Shown: piece by piece, positions 15,963 through 24,834 of the stretch
How positions within the stretch are numbered: the first letter of the stretch is position 1
Layout of the letters: every line of letters starts with the position of its first letter
Source: RGIG1681 sp045594425
GTDB lineage: Bacteria > Bacillota > Clostridia > Christensenellales > UBA1242
Direction: 5' to 3'
Length of the DNA: 64,000 bases
Assembly: GCA_045594425.1 (NCBI GenBank)
Contig: JAZNYK010000016.1
Coordinates: 114,306-178,305, forward strand
Notes under the pieces: generated by a model
Databases searched by the model: none
What the model saw: only the letters and a program-made list of their open reading frames with translations
Told to the model about the DNA's origin: nothing
Made by a program: the position numbers and the translations under genes

Positions 15963-18123
15963 CTAATTTATTTAAAATATCAATACCATTAAAAACTTCT
16001 TCATAGTTTTCATAGGTTTCAGTTTTATCATTGTTTTCTTTTTCAATTTTTTCACGTCTTGAATAGTCACACTTTGGACAAGAAATAACTTTCAAGTTTT
16101 TATATAACTTAACAATCATTTCTTCTTCACATTTTGGACATTTTTCGTTTGCTGGAATATTCCATGAAATATAAGAACAATCTGGATATCCTTCACATCC
16201 ATAGAACACTTTGCCTTTTTTTGATTTTCTTGCAAGAACATCCTTTCCACACATAGGACATTTTGCAACAACCTTTTTCTTTTCTTCTAAAGGCTTTGTG
16301 TTTTTGCACGCTGGGAAGTTTGGACAAGCCAAGAATTTTCCAAACCTGCCCATTCTAATAACCATCATAGTTCCACACTTTTCACATGGAACATCCGAAA
16401 TCTCATCTGGAACTTTTGCTTTTGTTCCATCACTCATTGCAGATTTAACAGCATCTTCAAATCCGCCATTATAGAACTCTGCAATAACTTTTTTCCAATC
16501 CTTGCCTTCATATTCAATATCATCAAGGGTTTCTTCCATTTCAGCAGTGAACTTAACGTTCATGATATCTGGGAAGAACTTTATAAGCATATCAACAACA
16601 ACATTTCCTAGTTCCGTTGGTTTTATAGCCTTGCCGTCTTTTTCAACATAATTTCTTGTGAATAATGTTGAAACCGATTGTGTGTAGGTTGATGGACGTC
16701 CAATACCTTTTTCTTCCATTGCCTTAACAAGACTTGCTTCAGTGTATCTTGCTGGTGGTTTTGTCCACTTTTGTTCTGGTTTTGTTTCTTTTGCAACAAA
16801 AGTATCACCTTTTTCAATATTTGGAAGTTTTGCTGTGGTTTCATTATTTTCATCATCAGATGTTTGGTTGTTATAAAGTGCAGTGTATCCTTCAAAAATC
16901 AAACTTCTTCCAGTAGTTTTGAATTTATAACCATTACACTCAATGTCAACCGATAGCGAATTATATGTTGCATCAGCCATTTGACTAGCCAAAAATCTAT
17001 CATAAATAAGTTTGTAAAGTCTATACTCATTTTTTTGAATTTTATCTTTCAAGTCTTCTGGCTTATACTTTAAAGAAATAGGTCTGATTGCTTCGTGCGC
17101 ATCTTGAGCATCTTTTTTATTTTTAAATTGTCTTGGTTTTTCAGTTGCATACTTTTCACCATAAACTTCTTTAATAAATGCTTTTGCTTTTGCTTGTGCT
17201 TCTGGAGCAACACGAGTTGAGTCTGTTCTGATGTATGTTACAAGAGGTTGCTTGCCACGACCTGCAATTTCAACACCTTCATAAAGTGTTTGAGCAGTGC
17301 TAGAAGTTGTTTTTAAACTCATTCCAAGTTTGTTTAACGCTTCTTGTTGCATTGTTGAAGTTGTAAACGGAGCACTTGGTGAAGATTTTGTAATAGATTT
17401 TTTAACATTGCTTGCAACAAAGGTTTCTCCTGTTATTGCTTCAATAATCTTATCCATTTCTTCTTTAGACTTAACAGTTTTATCTTTTCCAAGATTAAGT
17501 GTAGCCTTAAAGGTTTCAGTGCTTCCATCGGTTTTGTTCAAAATAACTTGAAGTGTCCAATATTCTTCTGGTTTAAAATTCAAGATTTCTCTTTCACGGT
17601 CAACAACAAGTCTGAGTGTAACTGATTGCACACGACCCGCAGAAAGTTTATTTTGAATTTTTTTGCAAAGAATTGGCGAAATTTTGTAACCCACAAGTCT
17701 GTCAAGAACACGCCTTGCTTGTTGAGCATCAACCAACTTGTTATCGATTGGTCTTGGATGTTTTATTGCTTCGTTAACTGCTTCTTCACTAATTTCATTA
17801 TAAGTAATACGATTTGCTTCTGCTGGATTAATGTCTAAAAGATGACACATATGCCAAGCAATTGCTTCCCCTTCACGGTCAGGGTCGGATGCAAAGTAAA
17901 CAGCCTCTGCTTTCTTCATTTCTTTTTTTATGTTATCAACATATTTTTTGTGGTCTGGAACAACAACATATTCTGGTTCAAAATTGTTTTTGATATCAAC
18001 TGCAAGAGTTTTTTCAGGCAAATCTCTACAGTGACCAAATGTTGGCATAACCTTATAGTCATTTCCAAGATAATGTTGAACACTATCCTTTTTACCAGGA
18101 CCTTCTATTAAAACAAGTTTCAT
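15934..18123 (-). CDS. topA: DNA topoisomerase I
   Basis: Type IA topoisomerase that relaxes negative supercoils. The Toprim domain starts MKLVLIEGPGKKDSVQHYLG and holds the metal motif SDPDREGEAIAWH. The catalytic tyrosine lies in VTYIRTDSTR near residue 300. The C-terminus has three zinc ribbons of the CxxC...CxxxxxC type (about residues 575-690), followed by an acidic tail rich in Asn/Glu. The 729-residue length is close to the family norm. The ATG follows AAAAGGAG, with its own promoter at 18149-18178. Confidence 0.96.
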   Translation of the reverse strand: MKLVLIEGPGKKDSVQHYLGNDYKVMPTFGHCRDLPEKTLAVDIKNNFEPEYVVVPDHKKYVDNIKKEMKKAEAVYFASDPDREGEAIAWHMCHLLDINPAEANRITYNEISEEAVNEAIKHPRPIDNKLVDAQQARRVLDRLVGYKISPILCKKIQNKLSAGRVQSVTLRLVVDREREILNFKPEEYWTLQVILNKTDGSTETFKATLNLGKDKTVKSKEEMDKIIEAITGETFVASNVKKSITKSSPSAPFTTSTMQQEALNKLGMSLKTTSSTAQTLYEGVEIAGRGKQPLVTYIRTDSTRVAPEAQAKAKAFIKEVYGEKYATEKPRQFKNKKDAQDAHEAIRPISLKYKPEDLKDKIQKNEYRLYKLIYDRFLASQMADATYNSLSVDIECNGYKFKTTGRSLIFEGYTALYNNQTSDDENNETTAKLPNIEKGDTFVAKETKPEQKWTKPPARYTEASLVKAMEEKGIGRPSTYTQSVSTLFTRNYVEKDGKAIKPTELGNVVVDMLIKFFPDIMNVKFTAEMEETLDDIEYEGKDWKKVIAEFYNGGFEDAVKSAMSDGTKAKVPDEISDVPCEKCGTMMVIRMGRFGKFLACPNFPACKNTKPLEEKKKVVAKCPMCGKDVLARKSKKGKVFYGCEGYPDCSYISWNIPANEKCPKCEEEMIVKLYKNLKVISCPKCDYSRREKIEKENNDKTETYENYEEVFNGIDILNKLDEQNEQNNS

Positions 18124-18148
18124 AAAATCTCCTTTTCAAATCTTAAAC

Positions 18149-18178
18149 ACTTTAACACATCAATTTTAAACTTGTCAA
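18149..18178 (-). promoter_or_regulatory. topA promoter
   Basis: TTGACA (18173-18178), an 18-base spacer and an extended -10 TGTTAAAGT (TAAAGT at 18149-18154), 25 bases before the topA ATG. Confidence 0.6.
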
Positions 18179-18245
18179 ACAACTATTTTGAGATTTTTTT
18201 CCAATCCTTTATATCACTTGGCGAAATTTTTATTATATTGTCGTG

Positions 18246-19328
18246 TCACATTTTATAATAAGTGTTAGAATTCCCCTTTTTTACAAGTCCAAACATTTCC
18301 ATTTTGATAAGACTAGAAGAAAGTTCTGCCGGTTTCATACCAGTCTTATCTGCAAGGTCATCAAACGAAAGTTCACCAGCAGATAACGCCTGCAAAACTT
18401 TATCTTCAACCATATCCACCTGAACACTTTCAGTTTTGTTGCTCTTTTTAGAAATTTTTAGCCTTTGCAAAATTCTATTTGGTGAAATTGTGAATGCATC
18501 CGGAATTTCATCTATTAAATTGTTTGTTCCTTCACTTTGAACAGAATAAATATTTCCTGGAACAACAAAAAGTTCTCTTGATTGTTCGATTGCATATTTC
18601 GCAGTTATCATTGTTCCACTATGCTTGCCTGCTTCAACAATAAGCGTTCCAAGCCCTAACCCAGAAACAATTCGATTTCTATTAACAAAAGTATATGCTG
18701 CGGGTTTAACCCCAACACGTTGTTCGGAAACAAGCAAACCATTTTTTGCAACTCTTTCTGACAAAGATTTGTTTTGTGCTGGATAAATTGAATCTAACCC
18801 ACCTGCCAAAACAGCAATAGTTTTTCCACCAGAAGAAAGTGTTGTTTCTGCAACAATGGTATCAATTCCATAAGCAAGACCAGAAACAGTAACCAACCCT
18901 GCGCTAGACAATTCTTTTGTAAACTTTTCACAAACAATCTTGCCATAGTCAGTTGGCTTTCTTGTTCCCACAATTGAAATAGATTTTTTGTTAAGCAAAC
19001 TTTCGTCACCACGCACATACAAAACAAGTGGTGGAGCATCTATTGTCTTTAATTTTTCAGGATAGTTTTTAGATGCAAAAGTTATAGCAGAAATGTTATA
19101 TTTATAAAACTCATCATATATTCTATCTGCAAATTCTTCTTCATTGATTTTTAATAATCTTTCCTTTAAATCGCCATCAAAAGTTTTATCAAAAATCGCA
19201 CTTTTTACTAAATTTTTATCAAAAATATCACCAATTTGGTCGAATTTTTCCAAAATCTTTTCAGTTTTTGCAAAACTAAAATCGTTATAATCAAACCAAA
19301 CAAGTGCAAGTTCATCTCTTGTTAACAT
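18246..19328 (-). CDS. dprA: DNA processing protein DprA
   Basis: Single-strand DNA binding protein that loads RecA during natural transformation. The Rossmann-like core is complete: SIVGTRKPTDYGKIVCEKFT, VSGLAYGIDTIVAETTL, TIAVLAGGLDSIYPAQNK, FVNRNRIVSGLGLGTLIVEA and SGTMITAKYAIEQSRELFVVPG. A C-terminal winged-helix-like domain (about residues 300-360, SFDDLADKTGMKPAELSSSLI) follows. Its stop codon is TGA. It sits eight bases after yifB, and the pair dprA-topA is common in Firmicutes. Other competence machinery is not in the window. Confidence 0.95.
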   Translation of the reverse strand: MLTRDELALVWFDYNDFSFAKTEKILEKFDQIGDIFDKNLVKSAIFDKTFDGDLKERLLKINEEEFADRIYDEFYKYNISAITFASKNYPEKLKTIDAPPLVLYVRGDESLLNKKSISIVGTRKPTDYGKIVCEKFTKELSSAGLVTVSGLAYGIDTIVAETTLSSGGKTIAVLAGGLDSIYPAQNKSLSERVAKNGLLVSEQRVGVKPAAYTFVNRNRIVSGLGLGTLIVEAGKHSGTMITAKYAIEQSRELFVVPGNIYSVQSEGTNNLIDEIPDAFTISPNRILQRLKISKKSNKTESVQVDMVEDKVLQALSAGELSFDDLADKTGMKPAELSSSLIKMEMFGLVKKGNSNTYYKM

Positions 19329-19335
19329 ACTTTAC

Positions 19336-20862
19336 CTACATTTGAAATTTATCTATATTGCGATAAGCAAGTGCTTCTGTTAAATGATGCGACAAAATAT
19401 TTTCACTTCCATCAAGGTCAGCAATTGTTCTTGCCACTTTTAAAATTCTTGTATATCCACGAGCAGAAATATGGAACCTTTCAAAAGCAATTTTCATTAG
19501 TGCTTCACTCTCATCATCAAGTTTGCAATATTCATTAATCATTTTAGAATTCATTTTTGCGTTAGTGTGAATATGAGTTCCTTTAAATCTTTCAATTTGA
19601 ATTTTTCTTGCCTTATCAACCCTTGCTTTAATCACTTCACTAGACTCTTCGTTTGTTTTACTTGTAATTTCAGCAAATGCCACTCTTTCAACATCAATTT
19701 TTAAATCAATTCTGTCAAGAAGTGGACCAGATATTCGTTTTAAATAATTTTGTATCGCAGAACCAGAACAAGTGCAAACTAATTCTTTGCTTCCATAATT
19801 TCCACAAGGACATGGATTCATACTGGCAACAAGCATAAAGTTTGCAGGATACTCATATGTTCCACTTGCTCTTGAAACAGTTATAACTCCATCTTCAAGA
19901 GGTTGTCTTAATGTTTCAAGCGTAGACCTTGAATATTCAGGAAGTTCATCCAAAAATAGCACTCCATCACTAGCCAAACTTACTTCACCAGGCTTTGCAT
20001 CCTTTCCGCCTCCAGTTAGTGCAACTGTTGACGCTGTGTGATGCGGACTTCTAAATGGCCTTGAACAGACAACACCCTTTTTTAAATCTAATTCCCCAGC
20101 AATTGAATGTATTTTTGTTATTTCTAATGCTTCTTCAAAAGTTAAGTCTGGCATCACAGATGGTATGCATTTTGCAATCATAGTTTTTCCTGCCCCAGGA
20201 GGCCCAACCATCAAAATATTATGCCCACCACTAACAGCAATTTCAATTGCTCTTTTTGCAATTTTTTGACCCTTTACTCTAGAAAAATTTTCAGTTATTC
20301 TATCAGATTGTTCACTATTCCAAATTCGCTTTTCAACTGCAAAAATGCCCAGCGTCCCATTTAAAAAAGCAACAACATCCACAAGCGAATCAATTGCAAA
20401 AACATCAACACCATCAATATAACTTGCCTCATTTTCATTTGCTTTTGGAACAATAAATTTATTAAAACCTAAAGCCCTCGCAGAAATAAGTGCTGGCAAA
20501 ATTCCAGTAACTGGTTTTACTTTTCCATCCAAACCAAGTTCACCAATCAAAATATAGTCTTTATATTTATCTCCAACAACCTGACCACTTGAAACAAGCA
20601 AAGCAACAGCAATTGGCAAATCAAAGTTTGGACCCGCTTTTTTAACATTTGCTGGTGCAAGATTTACAGTTATTTTGTTTGTTGGAAATTTAAACCCAGA
20701 ATTTTTTATTGCCGACCTAACTCTTTCTTTAGATTCTTTTACTGCGGCATCTGGAAGCCCAACAATATCATAAGATGGAAGCCCAATATTTAAATCAACT
20801 TCAACATCTATTTTTAATCCTTTTAAGCCAGTTAGACCAAAACTAGAAACTTTTGAAAACAT
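19336..20862 (-). CDS. YifB/ComM-family Mg-chelatase-like AAA+ ATPase
   Basis: A 508-residue protein of the YifB/ComM group, helicases that aid branch migration during transformation in some bacteria. Three parts are visible: an N-terminal Lon-like fold (GLKIDVEVDLNIGLPSYDIVGLPDAAVKES, split here for reference at residues 15-45), the AAA+ core with Walker A MVGPPGAGKTMIAKCIP and Walker B GVLFLDELPEYSR, and the cysteine-bearing SMNPCPCGNYGS. A C-terminal lid (HISARGYTRILKVARTIADL) completes it. It has its own promoter (TTGTTA-18-TATTAT at 20879-20908) and leads into dprA. Confidence 0.93.
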   Translation of the reverse strand: MFSKVSSFGLTGLKGLKIDVEVDLNIGLPSYDIVGLPDAAVKESKERVRSAIKNSGFKFPTNKITVNLAPANVKKAGPNFDLPIAVALLVSSGQVVGDKYKDYILIGELGLDGKVKPVTGILPALISARALGFNKFIVPKANENEASYIDGVDVFAIDSLVDVVAFLNGTLGIFAVEKRIWNSEQSDRITENFSRVKGQKIAKRAIEIAVSGGHNILMVGPPGAGKTMIAKCIPSVMPDLTFEEALEITKIHSIAGELDLKKGVVCSRPFRSPHHTASTVALTGGGKDAKPGEVSLASDGVLFLDELPEYSRSTLETLRQPLEDGVITVSRASGTYEYPANFMLVASMNPCPCGNYGSKELVCTCSGSAIQNYLKRISGPLLDRIDLKIDVERVAFAEITSKTNEESSEVIKARVDKARKIQIERFKGTHIHTNAKMNSKMINEYCKLDDESEALMKIAFERFHISARGYTRILKVARTIADLDGSENILSHHLTEALAYRNIDKFQM

Positions 20863-20878
20863 AATTTACCTCAATACC

Positions 20879-20908
20879 ATAATAACACAAAGAATTTATT
20901 TTTAACAA
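20879..20908 (-). promoter_or_regulatory. Promoter of the yifB-dprA unit
   Basis: TTGTTA (20903-20908), an 18-base spacer and TATTAT (20879-20884) on the minus strand, 17 bases before the ATG. Confidence 0.5.
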
Positions 20909-20978
20909 TTTATTTCCCGTGCTATGCCATAAAAATTAATTATAAAACTAATCTTAAATTACAATTTCTTTTTAAGAA

Positions 20979-21010
20979 TAAAAAAAGAGATGCGATAATC
21001 GCATCTCTTA
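20979..21010 (-). terminator. Strong intrinsic terminator after rplS
   Basis: An 11-bp perfect stem AAGAGATGCGA (20985-20995) / TCGCATCTCTT (20999-21009) with a TAA loop, followed on the minus strand by TTTTTT. Confidence 0.9.
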
Positions 21011-21021
21011 ATATTTTTAAC

Positions 21022-21366
21022 TTAACTTCTCTTTTCTTTAATTCTTGAATTTTTAGCAGTTTTGCCTTTAAGATAGTAAAGTTTTGCACGTCTAACAATA
21101 CCTCTACGAGCAACTTCAATGTGGTCGATTTTTGGTGAGTGAACTGGGAAAGTTCTTTCAACACCGATACCAAATGAAATACGACGAACAGTGAAAGTTT
21201 CTCTAATGCCACCATTTTTACGAGCAATAACCACACCTTCGAAAACCTGAATTCTTTCACGTGTGCCTTCAACGACTTTAACAAACACTTTAACAGTGTC
21301 ACCAATGCTGAATGCAGGAACGTCAGTGCGCATACCTTCTTTTTCAATTGCATCAATAATATTCAT
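21022..21366 (-). CDS. rplS: 50S ribosomal protein L19
   Basis: Large-subunit protein L19 of 114 residues at the subunit interface. It shows PAFSIGDTVKVFVKVVEGTR, RIQVFEGVVIARKNGGIRET, FTVRRISFGIGVERTFPVHS and RRGIVRRAKLYYLKG. AGGAGG lies in front of the ATG. In Bacillus it follows trmD; here it is monocistronic, with its own promoter, a leader of about 75 bases and a strong terminator, and is separated from rimM-trmD by rbgA-rnhB-yraN. Confidence 0.97.
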   Translation of the reverse strand: MNIIDAIEKEGMRTDVPAFSIGDTVKVFVKVVEGTRERIQVFEGVVIARKNGGIRETFTVRRISFGIGVERTFPVHSPKIDHIEVARRGIVRRAKLYYLKGKTAKNSRIKEKRS

Positions 21367-21442
21367 AGGTTTGCCTCCTTTTTAAAGTATGTAAGAGTGT
21401 TCGTGCTTGCTCAATGGTGCAGAGGACCACTCATAATTCACC
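21367..21442 (-). promoter_or_regulatory. Putative L19 leader RNA
   Basis: The 75-base 5' untranslated region of rplS contains CTCTGCACC and GAGCAAGCACGAACACTC ahead of the AAGGAGG site. The segment GAGTGGTCCTCTGC can pair with flanking bases. Position, size and the GCAAGCACGAACACTC block resemble the Firmicutes L19 leader that binds its own protein product. I am matching from memory and cannot run a covariance model. Confidence 0.5.
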
Positions 21443-21447
21443 AGACA

Positions 21448-21476
21448 AGTATACCATCTAATTACAATAAAATCAA
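21448..21476 (-). promoter_or_regulatory. rplS promoter
   Basis: TTGATT (21471-21476), a 17-base spacer and extended -10 TGGTATACT (TATACT at 21448-21453). Confidence 0.7.
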
Positions 21477-21492
21477 GTAGTTTTTTCAAATT

Positions 21493-21966
21493 TTAAAAAT
21501 TTTTGTCATAAAAAGCATCTTTGATGTATTCCACAACACCAGAATCAACCGTTGCAACATCAAATCTCACTTGATAACCTTCATATTTAAAGTTTTTTTG
21601 ATAGAATTTTGCACCAATGATAATGTTTTTTTGTTTCATATCATCAACACAATCACAACCTCTGCCCCATCTTTCACTAGACCTTGCTTTAACTTCAGTA
21701 AAAACCAAAAGCGGAACAATCTTTGCTTTCATTTTTTCAAACGCAGATTTCAAAACCTCTTTAGACTCTTTTTCTTCAGCATATTTGAGTCTTTCTTTTA
21801 GTTCAGCCTTTAACTCTTTAATCTGTCTTGCTCTTGAGTAAATCGCAATAATATCAAGTTCAACGCCAACACAAGCATAGTTTGTATCCACAATCTTATA
21901 GCCATTTTTCTTCATATATTCTTGTGCTAATTTTTCGCCGTTTTTCCAAGTTTCTTCATTAAACAT
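21493..21966 (-). CDS. yraN: UPF0102 (YraN) endonuclease-fold protein with an insertion
   Basis: Restriction-endonuclease-like family of unknown role, usually next to rnhB as here. The N-terminus NGEKLAQEYMKKNGYKIVDTNY and the catalytic blocks VELDIIAIY and LVFTEVKARSSERWG are recognisable. In ordinary YraN these two blocks are about ten residues apart. Here about 40 charged helical residues (RARQIKELKAELKERLKYAE and following) lie between them, giving 157 residues against the usual 115-125. The insertion is in frame and lacks stops. It starts one base after rnhB. Confidence 0.88.
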   Translation of the reverse strand: MFNEETWKNGEKLAQEYMKKNGYKIVDTNYACVGVELDIIAIYSRARQIKELKAELKERLKYAEEKESKEVLKSAFEKMKAKIVPLLVFTEVKARSSERWGRGCDCVDDMKQKNIIIGAKFYQKNFKYEGYQVRFDVATVDSGVVEYIKDAFYDKNF

Positions 21967-21967
21967 A

Positions 21968-22588
21968 TTATTTCTCCAAAAATTTCAAAAAAGAAAGTCT
22001 GTGATAAATACAAGGTCCATATTCTTTTAACGCTTCAATGTGAACCTTTGTTCCATATCCTTTATGTTTTTCAAATCCGTATTCAGGATATTCTTCTGAA
22101 AGTTTAACCATCAAATTATCTCTAGTGACCTTTGCCAAAATGCTGGCACATCCAATTGAATAAGATAACGCATCACCCTTGATAATGCCACGCAAATTTA
22201 CATCTGTATCCAGTTTTGAAATTGCATCAACCAAAACAACATCTGGCTTTATTGAAAGATTTTCAACTGCATTTTTCATACAAAGTTTTGTTGCTTCTAA
22301 AATGTTAATTTTATCGATTGTTTGTTCATCCACCATTTCAATTGAATAAGCAATTGCTTTTTCTTTGATTTGTTCAAAGAGTAAGTTACGTTTTTTTTCA
22401 GACAACTTTTTGCTATCGTCAATACCTTCAATAATGTCATCAAGTGGCATAATCACACAAGCAACACACACAGGACCAGCAAGTGGACCTCTGCCAACTT
22501 CATCCATCCCAGCGATTAAAAAATTGCCTTTCGCCTCTTCTTCTTTTTCAAATTTTAATTTATCAATTTGCTCTTTTTCTCTTGCCAT
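21968..22588 (-). CDS. rnhB: Ribonuclease HII
   Basis: Removes RNA from RNA-DNA hybrids and misincorporated ribonucleotides. Core motifs: IAGMDEVGRGPLAGPVCVAC with the D-E pair, DDSKKLSEKKRN, VVLVDAISKLD, KGDALSYSIGCASILAKVTRD, and YPEYGFEKHKGYGTKVH. Length is 206 residues. The start is the ATG at 22588 with AAGG seven bases upstream; an in-frame TTG two codons earlier is less likely. It lies between rbgA and yraN, with 9 and 1 bases of spacing. Confidence 0.96.
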   Translation of the reverse strand: MAREKEQIDKLKFEKEEEAKGNFLIAGMDEVGRGPLAGPVCVACVIMPLDDIIEGIDDSKKLSEKKRNLLFEQIKEKAIAYSIEMVDEQTIDKINILEATKLCMKNAVENLSIKPDVVLVDAISKLDTDVNLRGIIKGDALSYSIGCASILAKVTRDNLMVKLSEEYPEYGFEKHKGYGTKVHIEALKEYGPCIYHRLSFLKFLEK

Positions 22589-22597
22589 AAACAAACC

Positions 22598-23464
22598 TTA
22601 TTCTAACGTAATTTTTCCAAATTTTCCAGCCCTAAAATCATCAATAAAAGTTTTTCCTGCACGTGTGTAATCAATCTCACCACCACGCATAATAAAACCT
22701 CTTTTTATACAAAACCTATCATATAATTCAATAAACTCTTCAAATTCATAATCAACATCAAATTTTGATTTTAAAAACTCTGGATACTTTTCATAAATAA
22801 TTTGCATAAGTTCATATCCAAGGTCAGCCATATCAAACTCTTTATCTGAAAGCGAACCAACATAAGCCAAATTTCTAGATAAACCTTCATCAAACTTTGG
22901 CCATAAAACACCTGGGGTGTCTAACATCATAAACATATCATCAATCTTAAGCCAAGTGTTTGCTTTTGTGACACCGGCAATATTTCCAGTGATTGCTTTT
23001 TTAGAACCACACAACATATTTATAAGAGTGCTTTTACCCGTGTTTGGAACACCCAAAATCATAACTTTGTATGTAATATTTATGTTTTTTTGGCGATTTC
23101 GCTTAATTTTTTCACTTAAAACAATCTTTAATGCACTTTTTACTGCATTTCTAAATTGATTATTGTTTGCACTGACAACAATAGAAGTTTTGCCAGAATC
23201 AGAAAATTCTTTCTGAATTTCAGCCACTCGTTTATCATCTGCAAGGTCACTTTTGTTGAACACATAAATAATTGGTTTGCCATGAACAATTTTGTTAACG
23301 TTTGGATTCATACATGAAAAAGGTGCTCTTGAATCAAGAACATATAAAATAACATCCGCTAGTTTTATTTTGTTATCTTCAATATCTTCAAGCGCTTTTT
23401 TCATGTGACCAGGAAACCATTTTAGATTTTTTCTGGTATCACCTCTGTTTACAATATCTACCAT
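22598..23464 (-). CDS. rbgA: Ribosome biogenesis GTPase RbgA (YlqF)
   Basis: Circularly permuted GTPase needed for late 50S assembly. It starts with KWFPGHMKKALEDIE. Permuted G motifs follow: G4 FNKSDL near residue 68, G1 LGVPNTGKSTLINML near 137, and G3 DTPGVLWPK near 198. A C-terminal ANTAR-like RNA-binding part (about residues 225-288) is present. AAAGGAA is the binding site. It heads the rbgA-rnhB-yraN unit, preceded by a 200-base AT-rich spacer that holds its promoter. Confidence 0.95.
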   Translation of the reverse strand: MVDIVNRGDTRKNLKWFPGHMKKALEDIEDNKIKLADVILYVLDSRAPFSCMNPNVNKIVHGKPIIYVFNKSDLADDKRVAEIQKEFSDSGKTSIVVSANNNQFRNAVKSALKIVLSEKIKRNRQKNINITYKVMILGVPNTGKSTLINMLCGSKKAITGNIAGVTKANTWLKIDDMFMMLDTPGVLWPKFDEGLSRNLAYVGSLSDKEFDMADLGYELMQIIYEKYPEFLKSKFDVDYEFEEFIELYDRFCIKRGFIMRGGEIDYTRAGKTFIDDFRAGKFGKITLE

Positions 23465-23663
23465 AATTTTAAATTTCCTTTGTTATGATTATATAATAAA
23501 ACAATCATATTTATTTCTATACTTTTTAGTTATTATATTATAATTATATCATAGTTAGATAAATTGTTTTGTTTTTATAACATATAATTTTCTGTTTTTT
23601 AACTTTAAAAATAGTTATAACAACATAATATATAATAATTATATAATAGTTATATTTTAATAA
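23465..23663. other. AT-rich spacer between trmD and rbgA
   Basis: About 200 bases with very little G or C and no credible ORF. It carries several TATAAT-like words on the minus strand (for example TGATATAAT near 23542-23552 and TATAAT near 23491-23496) that probably include the rbgA promoter. The word ATAGTTATA occurs twice, near 23611 and 23646. No clear terminator is seen for trmD. Confidence 0.5.
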
Positions 23664-24347
23664 TTACTCAATATCTTCATTTAATAAATCTGGTCTTCTA
23701 TCTTTGGTTAATCGTTCTGCTTGCTCTCTTCTCCATTTATCAATTTTTCCATGGTCACCAGAAACCAAAACTTCAGGAACCTCATGTCCCATAAAATTTC
23801 TTGGTTTTGTATATTGTGGATATTCAAGCAACCCGTTTGAAAAACTTTCAATTTCTGCAGAATCTTCGCAATGCAAAACCCCAGAAATGTGTCTAGAAAC
23901 TGCATCAACAACAACCATTGCAGGAAGTTCACCACCAGTTAAAACATAGTCACCAATAGACACTTCTTCATCAATAAGCATATCAATAACTCTTTGGTCA
24001 ACACCTTCATAGTGTCCACAAAGTAAAATTAAATGCTCATAATTTTCTGCAATAAATTTTGACTTTTTTTGGCTAAAAACCTCGCCCTTTGGGCTCATGT
24101 AAATTTTTAACGCCCTTTCATAACCTTCAATTGATGTGATAGCATCATAAATTGGTTGAGGCATCATCAACATACCAGGTCCGCCACCAAATGTGTAATC
24201 ATCACATTTTTTATGCTTATCTTTAGAATAATCTCTAATATTTATAACATTAATTTCAAGAAGTTTGCTTTCAGTTGCCCTTTTCAAAATGCTTTCTTTT
24301 AATGGTGCAAACATTTCTGGAAAAAGAGTTAAAATATCAATCTTCAT
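23664..24347 (-). CDS. trmD: tRNA (guanine37-N1)-methyltransferase
   Basis: SPOUT methyltransferase making m1G37. It starts MKIDILTLFPEMFAPLKESI and contains DDYTFGGGPGMLMMPQPIY, the trefoil-knot segments ILLCGHYEGVDQRVIDMLID and EVSIGDYVLTGGELPAMVVVD, and the C-terminal YTKPRNFMGHEVPEVLVSGDHG. The ATG at 24347 is chosen with GAGGT upstream; the frame remains open 28 codons further but that part is not conserved. It overlaps the end of rimM by 11 bases. Length is 227 residues. Confidence 0.96.
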   Translation of the reverse strand: MKIDILTLFPEMFAPLKESILKRATESKLLEINVINIRDYSKDKHKKCDDYTFGGGPGMLMMPQPIYDAITSIEGYERALKIYMSPKGEVFSQKKSKFIAENYEHLILLCGHYEGVDQRVIDMLIDEEVSIGDYVLTGGELPAMVVVDAVSRHISGVLHCEDSAEIESFSNGLLEYPQYTKPRNFMGHEVPEVLVSGDHGKIDKWRREQAERLTKDRRPDLLNEDIE

Positions 24348-24834
24348 AATCTGAAACCTCTTTAAACCTTGTTTTATTGACAACCAATTGTTTTTGCTTG
24401 TAATCAAATGACGCAATAACACCTTTTGCATTTGGGAACATTAATTCTTTTCCACTTTGTGTTAAAACCGAAATAACTTCTGCAGAGCCATAATCTTGAA
24501 CATCAACAATTTTTCCAACGTTTACACCATCTTCAAAAACAACTTCTGATGATTTCAAGTCTTCAAATAAAATTTTACCCTCAACAACACTTCTGTTGAT
24601 GTAAAAAGTTTTATTTATATAACTTTTTGCTTTTTCTAAATCAACACCTTCAAGCCCCACCACAATAGCATCCGTGTTTTGAAAAATACGAGTTACAGCA
24701 AACTCTGTTCCCGCTTCATCATATAGTTTTTCAATCTTTTTAATGTTAAATCCCTTATCAAATTTAGTTGCAACTTTCATTAACCCCAAATATCCATGAA
24801 GTTTAACTACTTTGCCCAGACACACCAATTCCAT
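24337..24834 (-). CDS. rimM: 16S rRNA processing protein RimM
   Basis: Assists 30S head maturation by binding S19. The N-terminal RimM domain shows LVCLGKVVKLHGYLGLMKV; a PRC-barrel-like second domain contains VGKIVDVQDYGSAEVISV and the end FKEVSDYED. At 165 residues it is in the normal range. It starts within the 3' end of the ygjV-like gene (32-base overlap), with GAGG about nine bases before the ATG, and overlaps trmD at its other end. Confidence 0.92.
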   Translation of the reverse strand: MELVCLGKVVKLHGYLGLMKVATKFDKGFNIKKIEKLYDEAGTEFAVTRIFQNTDAIVVGLEGVDLEKAKSYINKTFYINRSVVEGKILFEDLKSSEVVFEDGVNVGKIVDVQDYGSAEVISVLTQSGKELMFPNAKGVIASFDYKQKQLVVNKTRFKEVSDYED

